Assembly (NCBI GenBank): GCA_934695425.1
Contig: CAKUVH010000001.1
Location: 152,982 to 216,981, forward strand
Source: an uncultured Eubacteriales bacterium
Lineage (GTDB): Bacteria > Bacillota > Clostridia > Oscillospirales > Acutalibacteraceae
DNA: 64,000 bases
Direction: 5' to 3'
Below, piece after piece: positions 15,772 through 25,366 of this stretch. A program made the translations under genes and the position numbers. Positions within the stretch are counted from its first letter, which is position 1; each line of letters begins with the position of its first letter. The notes beneath the pieces were generated by a model. That model was not told the DNA's origin. It saw only the letters and a program-made list of their open reading frames with translations, and did no database searches.

Positions 15772-17187
15772 ATGAAAAAGTTGAATATATTTTTAAAAGA
15801 AGAATACTATAAAAAGGCCAGATTTGGCTATATAATAGCACTTTTGATATGTTTGATGATAAGAGCGGTAGGATGCTATTTATTTGCTCCTCCCGCAATA
15901 GAAGTTTGTGCGTTTTCTGCCCTTGGATTGGCGGGAGTTTTCCTGATTTTATGGGGGCTATTGACTAAAAATATAGAATTAAACTTTAAAAAATATTTTT
16001 TTCAGATAGTATTTTTGGTATGTATAGTAATATCTTCTGTTGTGAATATAAAGTACGGATTTTTTAGGAATTTGAAAGATTTTTTATGGATGGCGATAAA
16101 TTTTTTTGTTTTGTTTTTGGCGACCAATAATGTTTCTCGCAAAGAAAAATATAAATTTCTTGTCACTATTCAAAATATAATAATTTATACTTGGCTGGCT
16201 TTATCTTTTATTTCTTTGATAACTTTTTTGTTTCAAGTTAATCATATTTTTCATATAAGAGAGGGTTGCTGGGTTGGAATAGGAAGCGTAGAAGGTAGGC
16301 TTTTCGGCGTGTTTTTGAACCCTAATACCGCATCTATAATTTCGTTGATTTCGATTATATTTTCTGTTTTTCAGTTAGTTTCCGGAATTGAATTTTCTGC
16401 TAAGAAATTTGTAAATATTTTTAATATCGCAATTCAATTTTCGTATATAGTTTTGGCGGAATCTCGCGGAACAGCTTTAGTTCTGATTTTCTGTGTGTTT
16501 TTGGTGACGTTTTTAATAGCTTACAAAAAATTAAATTTTAAAAATGTTTATAAAATTATTTTGGCATTGTTTATTGCTGCAATTTCATGTGTGGCGGTAT
16601 TTTTGTCTATGAAATTTTTAAATTGGACGTTTTATTATTTGGCCAAATTTGTGCAAAAGATGAATCCATATTTTTTAGAAAAAAAATCCAAAGATATATC
16701 TGTGCAACGTACGGATTATATAGAAAACAACGATATATCCAACTTGAGATTTAGAATATGGCTTAGTGCTTGGGAAATTTTTAAAAAGAATTGGCTGTTC
16801 GGGGTTTCTTCAGGTAATGTGGTTGAATATGCTAAAGATGTTTTTCCTGAGACATTCATTGCAAAGAGAAGCTACGCCAGAGCTCATAGCGTGTGGATAG
16901 GTCTTCCTTTGTATACCGGCATTGCGGGATCGATTTCTATGTATGCGTTTTTTGCGGTGAACTTTTTCAAAACATGTAAGCACTATTTCAAAAATTATTT
17001 GTCGGTAAAAATTAAAGAATCCGATGGAATGCTGATGCTTTCGGCGTTGCTAACCGGAGCAATTTGTGTATATGGATTGGTTGAATCGGAATTATTTTTT
17101 GTTAATTCTATATGTTCGCTAATTTTTTGGGTTTATTTTGGATTTTTGGCTGATAATTTAAATAGCAATAAAAAATTAGAAGTCTGA
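15772..17187 (+). CDS. O-antigen ligase/polymerase-like membrane protein
   Basis: A 471-residue polytopic membrane protein with about ten hydrophobic segments. The mid region has LAESRGTALVLIF, and a large loop follows around residues 295-365 with WLFGVSSGN and RAHSVWIGLPL, typical of the Wzy_C/O-antigen ligase superfamily. It is likely to polymerise or ligate the lipid-linked glycan made by the flanking transferases. GAGGGTG precedes the ATG. Confidence 0.85.
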   Translation: MKKLNIFLKEEYYKKARFGYIIALLICLMIRAVGCYLFAPPAIEVCAFSALGLAGVFLILWGLLTKNIELNFKKYFFQIVFLVCIVISSVVNIKYGFFRNLKDFLWMAINFFVLFLATNNVSRKEKYKFLVTIQNIIIYTWLALSFISLITFLFQVNHIFHIREGCWVGIGSVEGRLFGVFLNPNTASIISLISIIFSVFQLVSGIEFSAKKFVNIFNIAIQFSYIVLAESRGTALVLIFCVFLVTFLIAYKKLNFKNVYKIILALFIAAISCVAVFLSMKFLNWTFYYLAKFVQKMNPYFLEKKSKDISVQRTDYIENNDISNLRFRIWLSAWEIFKKNWLFGVSSGNVVEYAKDVFPETFIAKRSYARAHSVWIGLPLYTGIAGSISMYAFFAVNFFKTCKHYFKNYLSVKIKESDGMLMLSALLTGAICVYGLVESELFFVNSICSLIFWVYFGFLADNLNSNKKLEV

Positions 17188-17219
17188 TTGTAAAATTACT
17201 GTATTGTCGGAGTGAATTT

Positions 17220-18827
17220 ATGAGAACAAAGAATTCTTTGATGAATATATCTATAAGCATTATGTCATATGGCATAATTATGCTTGGTGGATTTATTACT
17301 CGAGGTAAAATTACTAAAATCTTAGGGATGGATTTCGTAGGGCTTAACACCTATTTTGAAATGGTGGTGTCCATCCTTGCTATTGTCGAACTCGGTTTGG
17401 GCGTTGGAATTGTTTATAAACTTTATAAGCCGATTGCCGAGAAACAATGGGACAAGGTTTCGGTAATTCTTTGTTTTTTGCGCCGTTGTTACGTTTTTAT
17501 AGCAATTATTATTTCAGCGCTGGCTTTAATATCGTCTTATTCGGTCGTCGCTTCTATAGGAGAAGATTTTTCTAAGATATGGCTTTTAAAAATTTATGTG
17601 CTTTATATCATTGATTTGTTGTCGTCATATTTATACTCTCACAAAAGGTCGATGTTTATTGCCGACCAAAAAAGTTATGTCAACAACGCCATTCATATAT
17701 TCGCACAGCTCGGAATGTTTGCATCTCAAATTTTGGTATTAAATTTGTTCCATTCTTTTGAACTTTATCTGATTTGCAGAATAGTTTCCAGATTGGCAGA
17801 AAATATTTTTATTTCCTATAAATTTAATAAAAAATACAGTTTTATAAATTTAAAGACTAAAGAAAATATTTCCGGAGTGGAGAAAAAAGACCTTTTCAAA
17901 AATATGAAAGCATTGCTTTTTCACAAAATTTCGGGATTCGGCACCAATAGTATTTCGGTTTTTATAATAATGAAAGTAGAAAAGTTGCGTGGCGCCGGTA
18001 TATTCAGTAACTATAATTTGATATCTACTGCATTGACAACTGTTACGAGCGAAATTTTTAATGGGATATCGGCGAGCTTTGGTAGCCTTTTGGGTACATC
18101 AGACAAAAATAAAATATATAAAAATTTTCAAATGTTATATTTTTTAAATTTTTTGATGTATTCTTTTATCACGCCAACTTTTATTTGCCTTATAACTCCC
18201 TTCGTTATCTTGTGGACAGGTAGTAATTCTATTTTCCCCATAAGTACTGCGGTTTCGATTGCTGCCTATTTATACATATACGGGATGAGGCAGTCGATAG
18301 GCATGGTAAAAGTGAGTGCCGGAATATATGACCAGGACAAATATTTATCTTTGGTAGGGCTTTTTATAACTTGTTTTTCCTCGTATATTTTATCTGCGTA
18401 TTTGGGAGTTGCAGGAGTTATGCTTGGAAATATTTTAGGAATGTTACTGGTCCCTTATTGGGTTCAGCCTTACCTGGTTTATAGTGAAGTTTTTAAGAAA
18501 AAATCAGTACTGCTTTACCATTTGAAATTCATGTTATATACCGCTTTGACAGCCGGTTATTGCTTTGTTTGCTATGAAATTTGTAATTTTGTAAATCGTT
18601 TCGAGATTACAAATCAAGTTTCTTCATTTATAAGAAATTTGTTGGGGTATATGCATGTGGGTTCAAATATAAATACACTGTTTATTGCTCAAATAGTCAT
18701 AAATTTGACAGTATGTATTTTTGTTCCAAACATTATGAATATAATTATTTTCTTTAAAACTTCCGAGTTTAGAAGTTTATATGTGGTCGCAAAAAGCTTT
18801 ATAAGAAGAAATAAAGTAAAGGAGTGA
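17220..18827 (+). CDS. Polysaccharide flippase, Wzx/MATE-like
   Basis: A 535-residue protein with 12 or more membrane segments, of the oligosaccharidyl-lipid/polysaccharide flippase superfamily. The N-terminus (MNISISIMSYGIIMLGGF then FVGLNTYFEMVVSILAIVELGLG) is characteristic of this group. It would move the undecaprenyl-linked repeat unit across the membrane for the polymerase upstream. GGAGTG precedes the ATG. Confidence 0.88.
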   Translation: MRTKNSLMNISISIMSYGIIMLGGFITRGKITKILGMDFVGLNTYFEMVVSILAIVELGLGVGIVYKLYKPIAEKQWDKVSVILCFLRRCYVFIAIIISALALISSYSVVASIGEDFSKIWLLKIYVLYIIDLLSSYLYSHKRSMFIADQKSYVNNAIHIFAQLGMFASQILVLNLFHSFELYLICRIVSRLAENIFISYKFNKKYSFINLKTKENISGVEKKDLFKNMKALLFHKISGFGTNSISVFIIMKVEKLRGAGIFSNYNLISTALTTVTSEIFNGISASFGSLLGTSDKNKIYKNFQMLYFLNFLMYSFITPTFICLITPFVILWTGSNSIFPISTAVSIAAYLYIYGMRQSIGMVKVSAGIYDQDKYLSLVGLFITCFSSYILSAYLGVAGVMLGNILGMLLVPYWVQPYLVYSEVFKKKSVLLYHLKFMLYTALTAGYCFVCYEICNFVNRFEITNQVSSFIRNLLGYMHVGSNINTLFIAQIVINLTVCIFVPNIMNIIIFFKTSEFRSLYVVAKSFIRRNKVKE

Positions 18828-18834
18828 TAATCGT

Positions 18835-20487
18835 ATGGATGCGATGCTTCCGCTGATTATTTACTTTGTTCAAATAACTCTTCCTTTTTTGGGCTTGTTG
18901 ATAGTATGTTGCTCTTTCAGGTCTCTTTTTTCAAACCTTAGTTCAAAGCATCCTTTGATCGCTCTTGTGAACAAGTCGACAGGGGAGAAAATTCCTATAG
19001 TATATTGGGAAAATTCTATAGGCAGAGACAGGCATTGCGATGTAGTGGTAAATAATCCTACCGTTTCTCGAGACCACGCAGTACTTTACAGACGAGATGA
19101 AGGCTGGATTATCTCGGATACAAATTCTAAGGGTGGAATTTATTTAAACGGAAAGCTTTTAAAAAACGATGAAAAAGTTTACATAGATGACGTTATAAAA
19201 ATCGGTGGAATAGAGTACGAATTAAAGAAAGCCGATGTTTTCAGTAAATCTCGCAGATTAAATTCCAAAAATAAAGAAAATTTTTCGGCAAATTTTTCTT
19301 TGGTGATTTTAATAACCGTTTTTAATATTTTAGCAAGCGGCGTTCTTTGCTTTGCGGGAGGCACTTTCAATCCTTCTGCGTTATATATTTTGGCTGCACT
19401 GTCTTTGATTTTGTGGGGAACTTTTGCGGCTAATAGATATATTTTCCGAAGAAAAAATTTCGAGCTAGAAGCTCTTGGAATATTTTTAAGCGGAATAGGA
19501 ATTCTGACTGCCGGTGGAGCGGGCAATACAGATGTACATGTTCAAATTATATCTTTGGCAGCAGGAATAGTGTTTTTTGAATTTATTTTAATGTTTATCA
19601 AAGACCCTGATTTAGCTATGAAATTCAGGCCGTATATTGCGGCGGCGGCAATTTTGCTTTTAGCCGTTAATTTGGTATTTGGTAAAGTAAAAAACGGTTC
19701 TCAAAACTGGATTATGTTAGGAGGGCTTTCATTTCAGCCCTCTGAACTCGTAAAAGTTGCCTTTGTATTTTTCGGTTCGTCAACATTAAAAGGCATACAA
19801 ACTACTAAAAATTTAACTGGATTTATTTTATTTTCTGCGTTATGCATGGGTGCGCTGTTTTTAATGGGAGATTTTGGAACTGCGTGTATATTTTTCGTGA
19901 CTTTCATTCTTATTTCTTTTATGAGATCCGGAAGCATAAGAACAGTTATATTAACTTGCTCGGCGGCTGCGTTGGGACTGGGATTAATTCTTAAGTTTAA
20001 ACCTTATATAGTTTCCAGATTTTCTGCTTGGAGACATGTTTGGGAGCATGTAAACGATACCGGATATCAACAAACCAGAGTTTTGACATATGCCGCAAGT
20101 GGGGGAATGTTGGGACTTGGATTAGGTAAAGGCTGTTTAAAAAATGTGTTTGCGTCCACCAGCGATTTGATGTTTGGAATGATTTGCGAAGAGTGGGGCA
20201 TGATAATGGCCATACTGGTACTTACGGTCATAGCATTTATAGGATTGTACGCAAGGAGCGCAAGTATAAGAAGTAGGTCGGCATTTTATTCAATTGCTTC
20301 TTGCTGCGGAGCAGGAATGCTTGTTTTTCAGATGATGCTTAATGTTTTTGGCGTAGTGGATATTTTCCCTCTCACAGGCGTGACGCTTCCTTTTATAAGT
20401 TTAGGCGGCTCTAGTTTGATTTCTGTCTGGGGATTGCTCGCATTTATAAAGGCTTCTGACGAGAGAACATACGCTCTAAAAAGATAA
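18835..20487 (+). CDS. FHA domain fused to SEDS glycosyltransferase (FtsW/RodA family)
   Basis: A 550-residue fusion. After one N-terminal membrane helix comes a cytoplasmic FHA phosphothreonine-binding domain (about 60-115: SIGRDRHCDVVV, SRDHA, GGIYLNG with the usual Arg/Ser/His positions). The rest is a SEDS protein with about ten membrane segments. Conserved SEDS blocks include MGDFGTA, GYQQTRVLTYAASGGMLG and PLTGVTLPFISLGGSS. SEDS proteins polymerise peptidoglycan with a partner class B PBP, which is the next gene. The FHA domain suggests control by a Ser/Thr kinase. Confidence 0.92.
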   Translation: MDAMLPLIIYFVQITLPFLGLLIVCCSFRSLFSNLSSKHPLIALVNKSTGEKIPIVYWENSIGRDRHCDVVVNNPTVSRDHAVLYRRDEGWIISDTNSKGGIYLNGKLLKNDEKVYIDDVIKIGGIEYELKKADVFSKSRRLNSKNKENFSANFSLVILITVFNILASGVLCFAGGTFNPSALYILAALSLILWGTFAANRYIFRRKNFELEALGIFLSGIGILTAGGAGNTDVHVQIISLAAGIVFFEFILMFIKDPDLAMKFRPYIAAAAILLLAVNLVFGKVKNGSQNWIMLGGLSFQPSELVKVAFVFFGSSTLKGIQTTKNLTGFILFSALCMGALFLMGDFGTACIFFVTFILISFMRSGSIRTVILTCSAAALGLGLILKFKPYIVSRFSAWRHVWEHVNDTGYQQTRVLTYAASGGMLGLGLGKGCLKNVFASTSDLMFGMICEEWGMIMAILVLTVIAFIGLYARSASIRSRSAFYSIASCCGAGMLVFQMMLNVFGVVDIFPLTGVTLPFISLGGSSLISVWGLLAFIKASDERTYALKR

Positions 20488-20512
20488 AGTAATTAAAAAG
20501 AGGCGATTAGAG

Positions 20513-21895
20513 ATGAGAAATACAAAAGTTAGGTCTATACTGCTTTATATACTCATATTTATATTTTTTGCAGGAATGTCTTTTTTTATATATGAATTTT
20601 CTACAGAAGCCGGAGAATGGGCTTTTTCTCCTATTAATAAGCATATTTCCGAAGGAGGAATGACAGGAGGAAAAATTGTAGATTCTAATGGCGTGGTACT
20701 TGCGGAAACAGTAAAAGGAAAAAGAATTTATAACGAAAACGAAGGAATCCGAAGAGCGATGCTGCATACCGTCGGAGACGGTTCGGTTTTGATACCTACA
20801 TCTGTTCAGAGTAGGTATAGTGATGAATTATTCGGATATAATTTTATAACGGGATTCGGTGCTCCTCATGTTCTTAACAATAATAAAAATTTAAAACTTA
20901 CTTTGGACAGCAATATTTGTTCTAATGTGGCAAAAAGTTTTAAGAACCAAAAAGGAGCCGCGCTGGCATATAATTATCTAACCGGTAAAGTGATATGCAT
21001 GGTGAGCTTGCCTAATTATGACATAAATAATCGGCCGGATTTACAACTGGATAACGACGGAAAATACGAAGGAGTCTATATTAATCGTGCTATTTCTTCT
21101 GTTTATACTCCGGGTTCTATTTTTAAAATTTTTACAACCGCCGCTGCAATAGATTTAATAAATAATGTAGAAAAAAGAACTTTTGAATGTAAAAAAGTGA
21201 AGATTGTAGATGGGGAAAAGATAACTTGTATGTCAAGCCACGGAAAAATAAACCTCAGAGATGCTCTCGCAAAATCATGTGATATTGTTTTTGGAGATTT
21301 GGCGATAGAACTCGGAAAAAACAATATGAAAGAAAAAATGAAGGAATTCGGCTTTAATAAGCCGCAGTATTTTGAATCTGTAAAAGTTGCACAAAGTAAA
21401 TATGAAATAGATGACGCAACCCGAGGCGACCTAGGATGGTCGGGAATAGGGCAGTATAAGGACCAAGTCAGCCCGTTGCATATGCTCAGGGTTATGGGAG
21501 CAATTGCCAATAAAGGTATGTCTGTTGAACCGTTTGTTGTGGATTCTACATTTTTTGACGATTCGAGCGAAGATTCATATGGCTTTTCTAAAGGTCAATC
21601 GACACAATTAATGAAAAGCGAAACTGCTGACAAACTTAAAGAAATGATGCGCTATACCATGAAAAATCAGTATAAAGATTCTATGTTTAACGGCATTGAA
21701 ATGTGTGCTAAAACAGGTACAGCTGAAGTCGGTGAGGGGAAAAAACCTCACGGATGGATGGTTGGTTTTTCGTATGACAAAACATTTCCTGTAGCTTTTT
21801 CTGTAGTAGTTGAGAACGGAGATTTTGGTATACGTTCCGCCGGGCCTATTGCTTCAAGCATGATTAGAGATATAAAGAAAAACTACAAAATGTAA
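20513..21895 (+). CDS. Class B penicillin-binding protein, partner of the FHA-SEDS protein
   Basis: A 460-residue peptidoglycan transpeptidase with one N-terminal membrane anchor (about 8-28). The catalytic SxxK is S202-I-F-K205 within TPGSIFK. The KTG motif is at 400-402. The second motif, normally SxN, reads S255-C-D257, so the conserved asparagine is replaced by aspartate. The short pedestal and overall length resemble the PbpA group. It lies 26 bases after the SEDS gene, forming the standard polymerase-transpeptidase pair. Confidence 0.91.
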   Translation: MRNTKVRSILLYILIFIFFAGMSFFIYEFSTEAGEWAFSPINKHISEGGMTGGKIVDSNGVVLAETVKGKRIYNENEGIRRAMLHTVGDGSVLIPTSVQSRYSDELFGYNFITGFGAPHVLNNNKNLKLTLDSNICSNVAKSFKNQKGAALAYNYLTGKVICMVSLPNYDINNRPDLQLDNDGKYEGVYINRAISSVYTPGSIFKIFTTAAAIDLINNVEKRTFECKKVKIVDGEKITCMSSHGKINLRDALAKSCDIVFGDLAIELGKNNMKEKMKEFGFNKPQYFESVKVAQSKYEIDDATRGDLGWSGIGQYKDQVSPLHMLRVMGAIANKGMSVEPFVVDSTFFDDSSEDSYGFSKGQSTQLMKSETADKLKEMMRYTMKNQYKDSMFNGIEMCAKTGTAEVGEGKKPHGWMVGFSYDKTFPVAFSVVVENGDFGIRSAGPIASSMIRDIKKNYKM

Positions 21896-21929
21896 AATTT
21901 GTTTTATAAAATATTGTTTTTAAATATTC

Positions 21930-21956
21930 TTGACTTTTTAAAAGCTTTGATATAAC
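21930..21956 (+). promoter_or_regulatory. Possible promoter of the ABC exporter operon
   Basis: TTGACT (21930-21935) and TATAAC (21951-21956), but with a short 15-base spacer. Confidence 0.35.
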
Positions 21957-22007
21957 ATGGCTTATGTATGGTAGATAAAAAATAAAGTACAAATAAGGAG
22001 GAATATT

Positions 22008-22982
22008 ATGAGTCAGAATATCGGTAATGTAAACGATAACACGGAAGTTCAAATCAGTGATGAATTTTCCGAAAAATACGTACTTGAAACTACTGGTTTG
22101 ACAAAGACGTATTCTCGCAAAAATGTGGTAAACAACCTTAATATGAAAATAAGAAAAGGTGATATATACGGCTTTATAGGAAAGAACGGTGCCGGTAAAA
22201 CCACAACTATAAAGATGATAACAGGTATGATTTCGCCTTCTTCGGGCAGTATTAAACTTTTCGGCAAAGAGAAATTATCCGATTCCAGGAAAAAAATAGG
22301 TTGTATAATCGAGAGCCCTGCTTTTTATCCTTATATGAGTGCTCATGACAACATTGAAGCCCAACGTCTTTTAAAAGGAGTTAAGGATAAATCGATAACT
22401 AATGAGCTTTTAGAGATTGTAGGTCTTAAAGATGTTGGCAAGAAAAAATTAAAGAATTTTTCACTTGGTATGAAACAAAGACTGGGTATAGCTCTTGCAT
22501 TAGTCGGCGACCCTGAAATATTGCTTTTAGATGAACCTATAAATGGTTTGGATCCTTCCGGAATCAAAGAAATCAGAGAATTGGTTTTGAAATTGAGCAG
22601 AGAAGCCGGAATTACTGTTTTGATTTCCAGTCACATACTTAGCGAACTCACTAAAATATCTTCAGCTTACGGAGTTATTAAAGACGGAAATTTGATTGCA
22701 CAATTTACTAAAGAGGAATTAGAACAAAGAGTAAGACCTAATCTTAAAATCAAAGTCAATGATTTAGAGAAATCTATAAGCATTTTAAAAGAAAAATTCC
22801 CTGAGATAGAGCTAAATATCATTGACGGCGAAATTGTGGTTTACAATATGACAGATGATTTTAGAGGCATTACAAATGCTTTGGAAGAATCTGAAATAAT
22901 TATACAATCTTTGTCCAAGAGCGAAGGAGATTATGAAAATTATTTCATAAGTCTTATGGAAGGAGAAATTAAAGATGAGTAA
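22008..22982 (+). CDS. ABC exporter ATP-binding protein, bacitracin/lantibiotic-immunity type
   Basis: A 324-residue ATPase. Walker A is GKNGAGKTT at about 58-66, the signature FSLGMKQRLGIA and Walker B ILLLDEP follow, and the C-terminal about 90 residues form the accessory domain typical of BcrA-like exporters. Such ABC pairs often give resistance to peptide antibiotics or export small peptides. AAGGAGG precedes the ATG. Its stop overlaps the permease start by eight bases. Confidence 0.9.
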   Translation: MSQNIGNVNDNTEVQISDEFSEKYVLETTGLTKTYSRKNVVNNLNMKIRKGDIYGFIGKNGAGKTTTIKMITGMISPSSGSIKLFGKEKLSDSRKKIGCIIESPAFYPYMSAHDNIEAQRLLKGVKDKSITNELLEIVGLKDVGKKKLKNFSLGMKQRLGIALALVGDPEILLLDEPINGLDPSGIKEIRELVLKLSREAGITVLISSHILSELTKISSAYGVIKDGNLIAQFTKEELEQRVRPNLKIKVNDLEKSISILKEKFPEIELNIIDGEIVVYNMTDDFRGITNALEESEIIIQSLSKSEGDYENYFISLMEGEIKDE

Positions 22983-23751
22983 TTTACTTAAGTATGATTT
23001 TTATAAATTAATTCGTAGCAAATCTTTTTACATTTGCGCCGTTATATCACTGCTGCTTTCTACTTTGGCTGTTTATTTCTCTGCGGATTTATATAATGCA
23101 ACAGGATATAATTTGTTTAAGCCCTATGACAGTCTCATTGGTATCTCTGATGGTTTGGTATCTTCTAGTTTGCTAATTATCATAGCTATTGTTACTTTTA
23201 TTCCTTCGGATTTTAGTTTTGGAACAATAAAAAACATGATTTCTTCAGGAGCAAATAGAGTAAATATTTATCTTTCAAAATTGATAGTTTCTTGCGCGAT
23301 AGTTTTTTCATATTTGTTTGTAAACATGATATGTTGCGGTATAACAGGAGCAATCATGGGTGAAGTTGGGGAGTATACTCGAGATACATACCTGACACTG
23401 TTGAAAGTATTTGGGTACACATTTTTAGTATTAATGACACTGGTTTCCATATGCGTTATGATTAGCTTTTTGATTAGAAAGAAGAGCATTGTTATTACCG
23501 TAGCGATTTTGGTAAACACAGTAGCAACGAGCTTTATAGCACCTATCATAGATTTTTGCGTTAAACTTATTCCTTCGGTAGAGGAATTTTCATCAATGAA
23601 ATATTTCCCAGGTTCATATCTTGGTGTGGGAATGAGTATAAATTCAATGCCTCAAAAAGATTTAATAACCTCGCTCATAGTATGCGGTGTGTATATTATT
23701 GCTTGTTCGGTAATCGGAATACTTGTTTTCAGAAAAGTAGACATAGATTAA
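22975..23751 (+). CDS. ABC-2 family permease
   Basis: A 258-residue membrane protein with six hydrophobic segments and the ABC-2 layout of BcrB-like permeases. SFGTIKNMISSGANRVNIYLSK is the loop that typically contacts the ATPase. Partner of the preceding ATPase gene, with overlapping ends and GAAGGAGA before the ATG. Cargo is unknown. Confidence 0.88.
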   Translation: MSNLLKYDFYKLIRSKSFYICAVISLLLSTLAVYFSADLYNATGYNLFKPYDSLIGISDGLVSSSLLIIIAIVTFIPSDFSFGTIKNMISSGANRVNIYLSKLIVSCAIVFSYLFVNMICCGITGAIMGEVGEYTRDTYLTLLKVFGYTFLVLMTLVSICVMISFLIRKKSIVITVAILVNTVATSFIAPIIDFCVKLIPSVEEFSSMKYFPGSYLGVGMSINSMPQKDLITSLIVCGVYIIACSVIGILVFRKVDID

Positions 23752-23767
23752 TATATTGTTTAATTTT

Positions 23768-23800
23768 AGAACCTCCACTTGTAATCAAAGTGGGGGTTCT
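23768..23800 (+). terminator. Terminator-like hairpin after the ABC exporter operon
   Basis: A 12-bp stem with one G-U pair (23768-23779 with 23789-23800) containing AACCTCCAC/GTGGGGGTT. The T run is short, but it separates the ABC operon from the S41 gene, whose -35 element begins at the last base of the stem. Confidence 0.65.
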
Positions 23801-23828
23801 TGATGTTTATATTTAAAAATGTTATAAT
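23800..23828 (+). promoter_or_regulatory. Promoter of the GG-leader S41 peptidase gene
   Basis: TTGATG (23800-23805), 17-base spacer, perfect TATAAT (23823-23828), about 32 bases before the ATG. Confidence 0.7.
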
Positions 23829-23859
23829 AAAATCATAAAAAGCATGGAGGTTTTAGATT

Positions 23860-25314
23860 ATGAGCACAAAAGAAAATTTTAAGTTTAATCTTGGAAATCT
23901 TGAAGAGCAAATTTTTAATCTTGCAAACGATGGAGAAAAATTAAGCAGTAATGACTTAGAGAAAATTTCCGGCGGCAGTTTAAATAATAAATTTTTAGCA
24001 GGTTCATTAGCGAGTTTGATGGTGCTTACAGGTACAGGCTTGAACTCTAATATCCACGCTCAAGAAGCGCCGTCCCAAAATTATACCGTAAGTGTCAATC
24101 AAAATAATCAGACCTCTGAAATAAAATATTTTACTAAAGAACAAGTTATCGAAGATATAAATTACACTCTTGATACAATAAAAAGCTTTCATATGGCGTG
24201 TAGAAATGGTTTGCCGAAGGAAGTGGAAGAACAAAGAGACTTGGAAATTGAAAATCTTTCCGAAAGCACAAGCACAGTTGATGAATGGAGGATAATTTCT
24301 CGCATACTCGCCAGATTTCACGATGCCCACACTATAATTTTGGCCCCTAAATTTATAAATTGTAATCGCAGGCTGCCGTTTGAAACACGTTTAGAAGGTG
24401 ACAAAATTTATTGTTCAGGCGGCGAATTCAAAGGTGCGGAAATAGTTGAAATAAATGGAATGAAAATTTCTGATATTTACGAAAATTTTAAACTTGGTTT
24501 TTCATATGAAATTGAAGAGTGGGCACACGCAAATTTTTTCAGAACTATTTCGAATGATTTCAGTAGCATACAAGCAAACCTCGAAAGGGCCGGAATAGAT
24601 ACTTTTAAACCTATGGAATTCACTTTCAAAACGGAAAATCGAATAGTCAAAAAAAGTTTTGAACTTACCGAACCTAAAAAATACTCACGGAGCGAAAATG
24701 TTTCGTATAAAATTGATAAGGAAAACAGTGTGGGTATTATTACAATTAACCGGTGTTGTTGTGATGACAATTACGTTAAGACAGTGGATAACTTTTTTGC
24801 TGATGTTGAGGCCAACAAAGTGGAGAACGTGGTCATAGATTTAAGGCAAAACCAGGGAGGGCATAGTAGGGTTATAAATTATTTTTCTTGCTATCTCGGC
24901 AATATAAAAGACCTGAATTTCGGTAAAATCGAGAATAAGGAAAAGACAATTCATACCCACTACACGGAGAACCAGATTAAGAAAGATAGGATGGACAAGA
25001 ATGTTTTTAACGGTAAGATATTCGTTTTATCTTCTAACTTTACTTTTAGCTCGGGAATGAGATTTGTATCTGTGCTTTCCGATAATAAATTAGCGACTGT
25101 TGTGGGCGAAGTGCCTGGAAATTCTCCGACACTTTATGGTGATATAAGCGGTCATATATTTAATACCCCGAATTCAAATTTAAGATTTTGCGCAACATAT
25201 AAAAAGTTTTATCGCCCTGATGAAACCAAAGACCCCGAAAGATTAACTCCTGATGTACAGGTCCCGGCGGAAGAGGCTTTGAACAAAACATATGAGTTGA
25301 TAAAATCAAATTAA
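23860..25314 (+). CDS. S41 family peptidase with double-glycine leader
   Basis: A 484-residue protein. Residues 1-39 look like a bacteriocin-type leader ending LSSNDLEKISGG, matching the L-S-x-x-E/D-L-x-x-I-x-G-G consensus cut by C39-type ABC transporters after G39. A second hydrophobic segment (about 45-62) ending in IHA/QE at 67/68 looks like a Sec signal. The mature part is an IRBP/tricorn-like S41 peptidase: FHDAH at 153-157, VVIDLRQNQGG in the core, and SSNFTFSSG with a candidate nucleophile at S397 or S398. The Lys of CtpA-type enzymes is not evident. Strong GGAGG site and own promoter. Substrate unknown. Confidence 0.85.
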   Translation: MSTKENFKFNLGNLEEQIFNLANDGEKLSSNDLEKISGGSLNNKFLAGSLASLMVLTGTGLNSNIHAQEAPSQNYTVSVNQNNQTSEIKYFTKEQVIEDINYTLDTIKSFHMACRNGLPKEVEEQRDLEIENLSESTSTVDEWRIISRILARFHDAHTIILAPKFINCNRRLPFETRLEGDKIYCSGGEFKGAEIVEINGMKISDIYENFKLGFSYEIEEWAHANFFRTISNDFSSIQANLERAGIDTFKPMEFTFKTENRIVKKSFELTEPKKYSRSENVSYKIDKENSVGIITINRCCCDDNYVKTVDNFFADVEANKVENVVIDLRQNQGGHSRVINYFSCYLGNIKDLNFGKIENKEKTIHTHYTENQIKKDRMDKNVFNGKIFVLSSNFTFSSGMRFVSVLSDNKLATVVGEVPGNSPTLYGDISGHIFNTPNSNLRFCATYKKFYRPDETKDPERLTPDVQVPAEEALNKTYELIKSN

Positions 25315-25334
25315 TTTTAAGTGAATATAAAATT

Positions 25335-25366
25335 TTAACACTACTCCTTTATGAAGTAGTGTTTTT
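25335..25366 (+). terminator. Terminator between the S41 gene and lgt
   Basis: A 9-bp perfect stem AACACTACT/AGTAGTGTT (25337-25345 with 25355-25363) followed by T6 on the plus strand. The minus-strand side is also T-rich, so it may end both convergent transcripts. It overlaps the last codons of lgt. Confidence 0.82.

Noticed and set aside
22008..25314. ABC exporter and GG-leader S41 peptidase as one export operon
   Set aside because: A hairpin and a separate consensus promoter lie between them, and the exporter ATPase has no C39 domain, so joint function is not supported by sequence alone.
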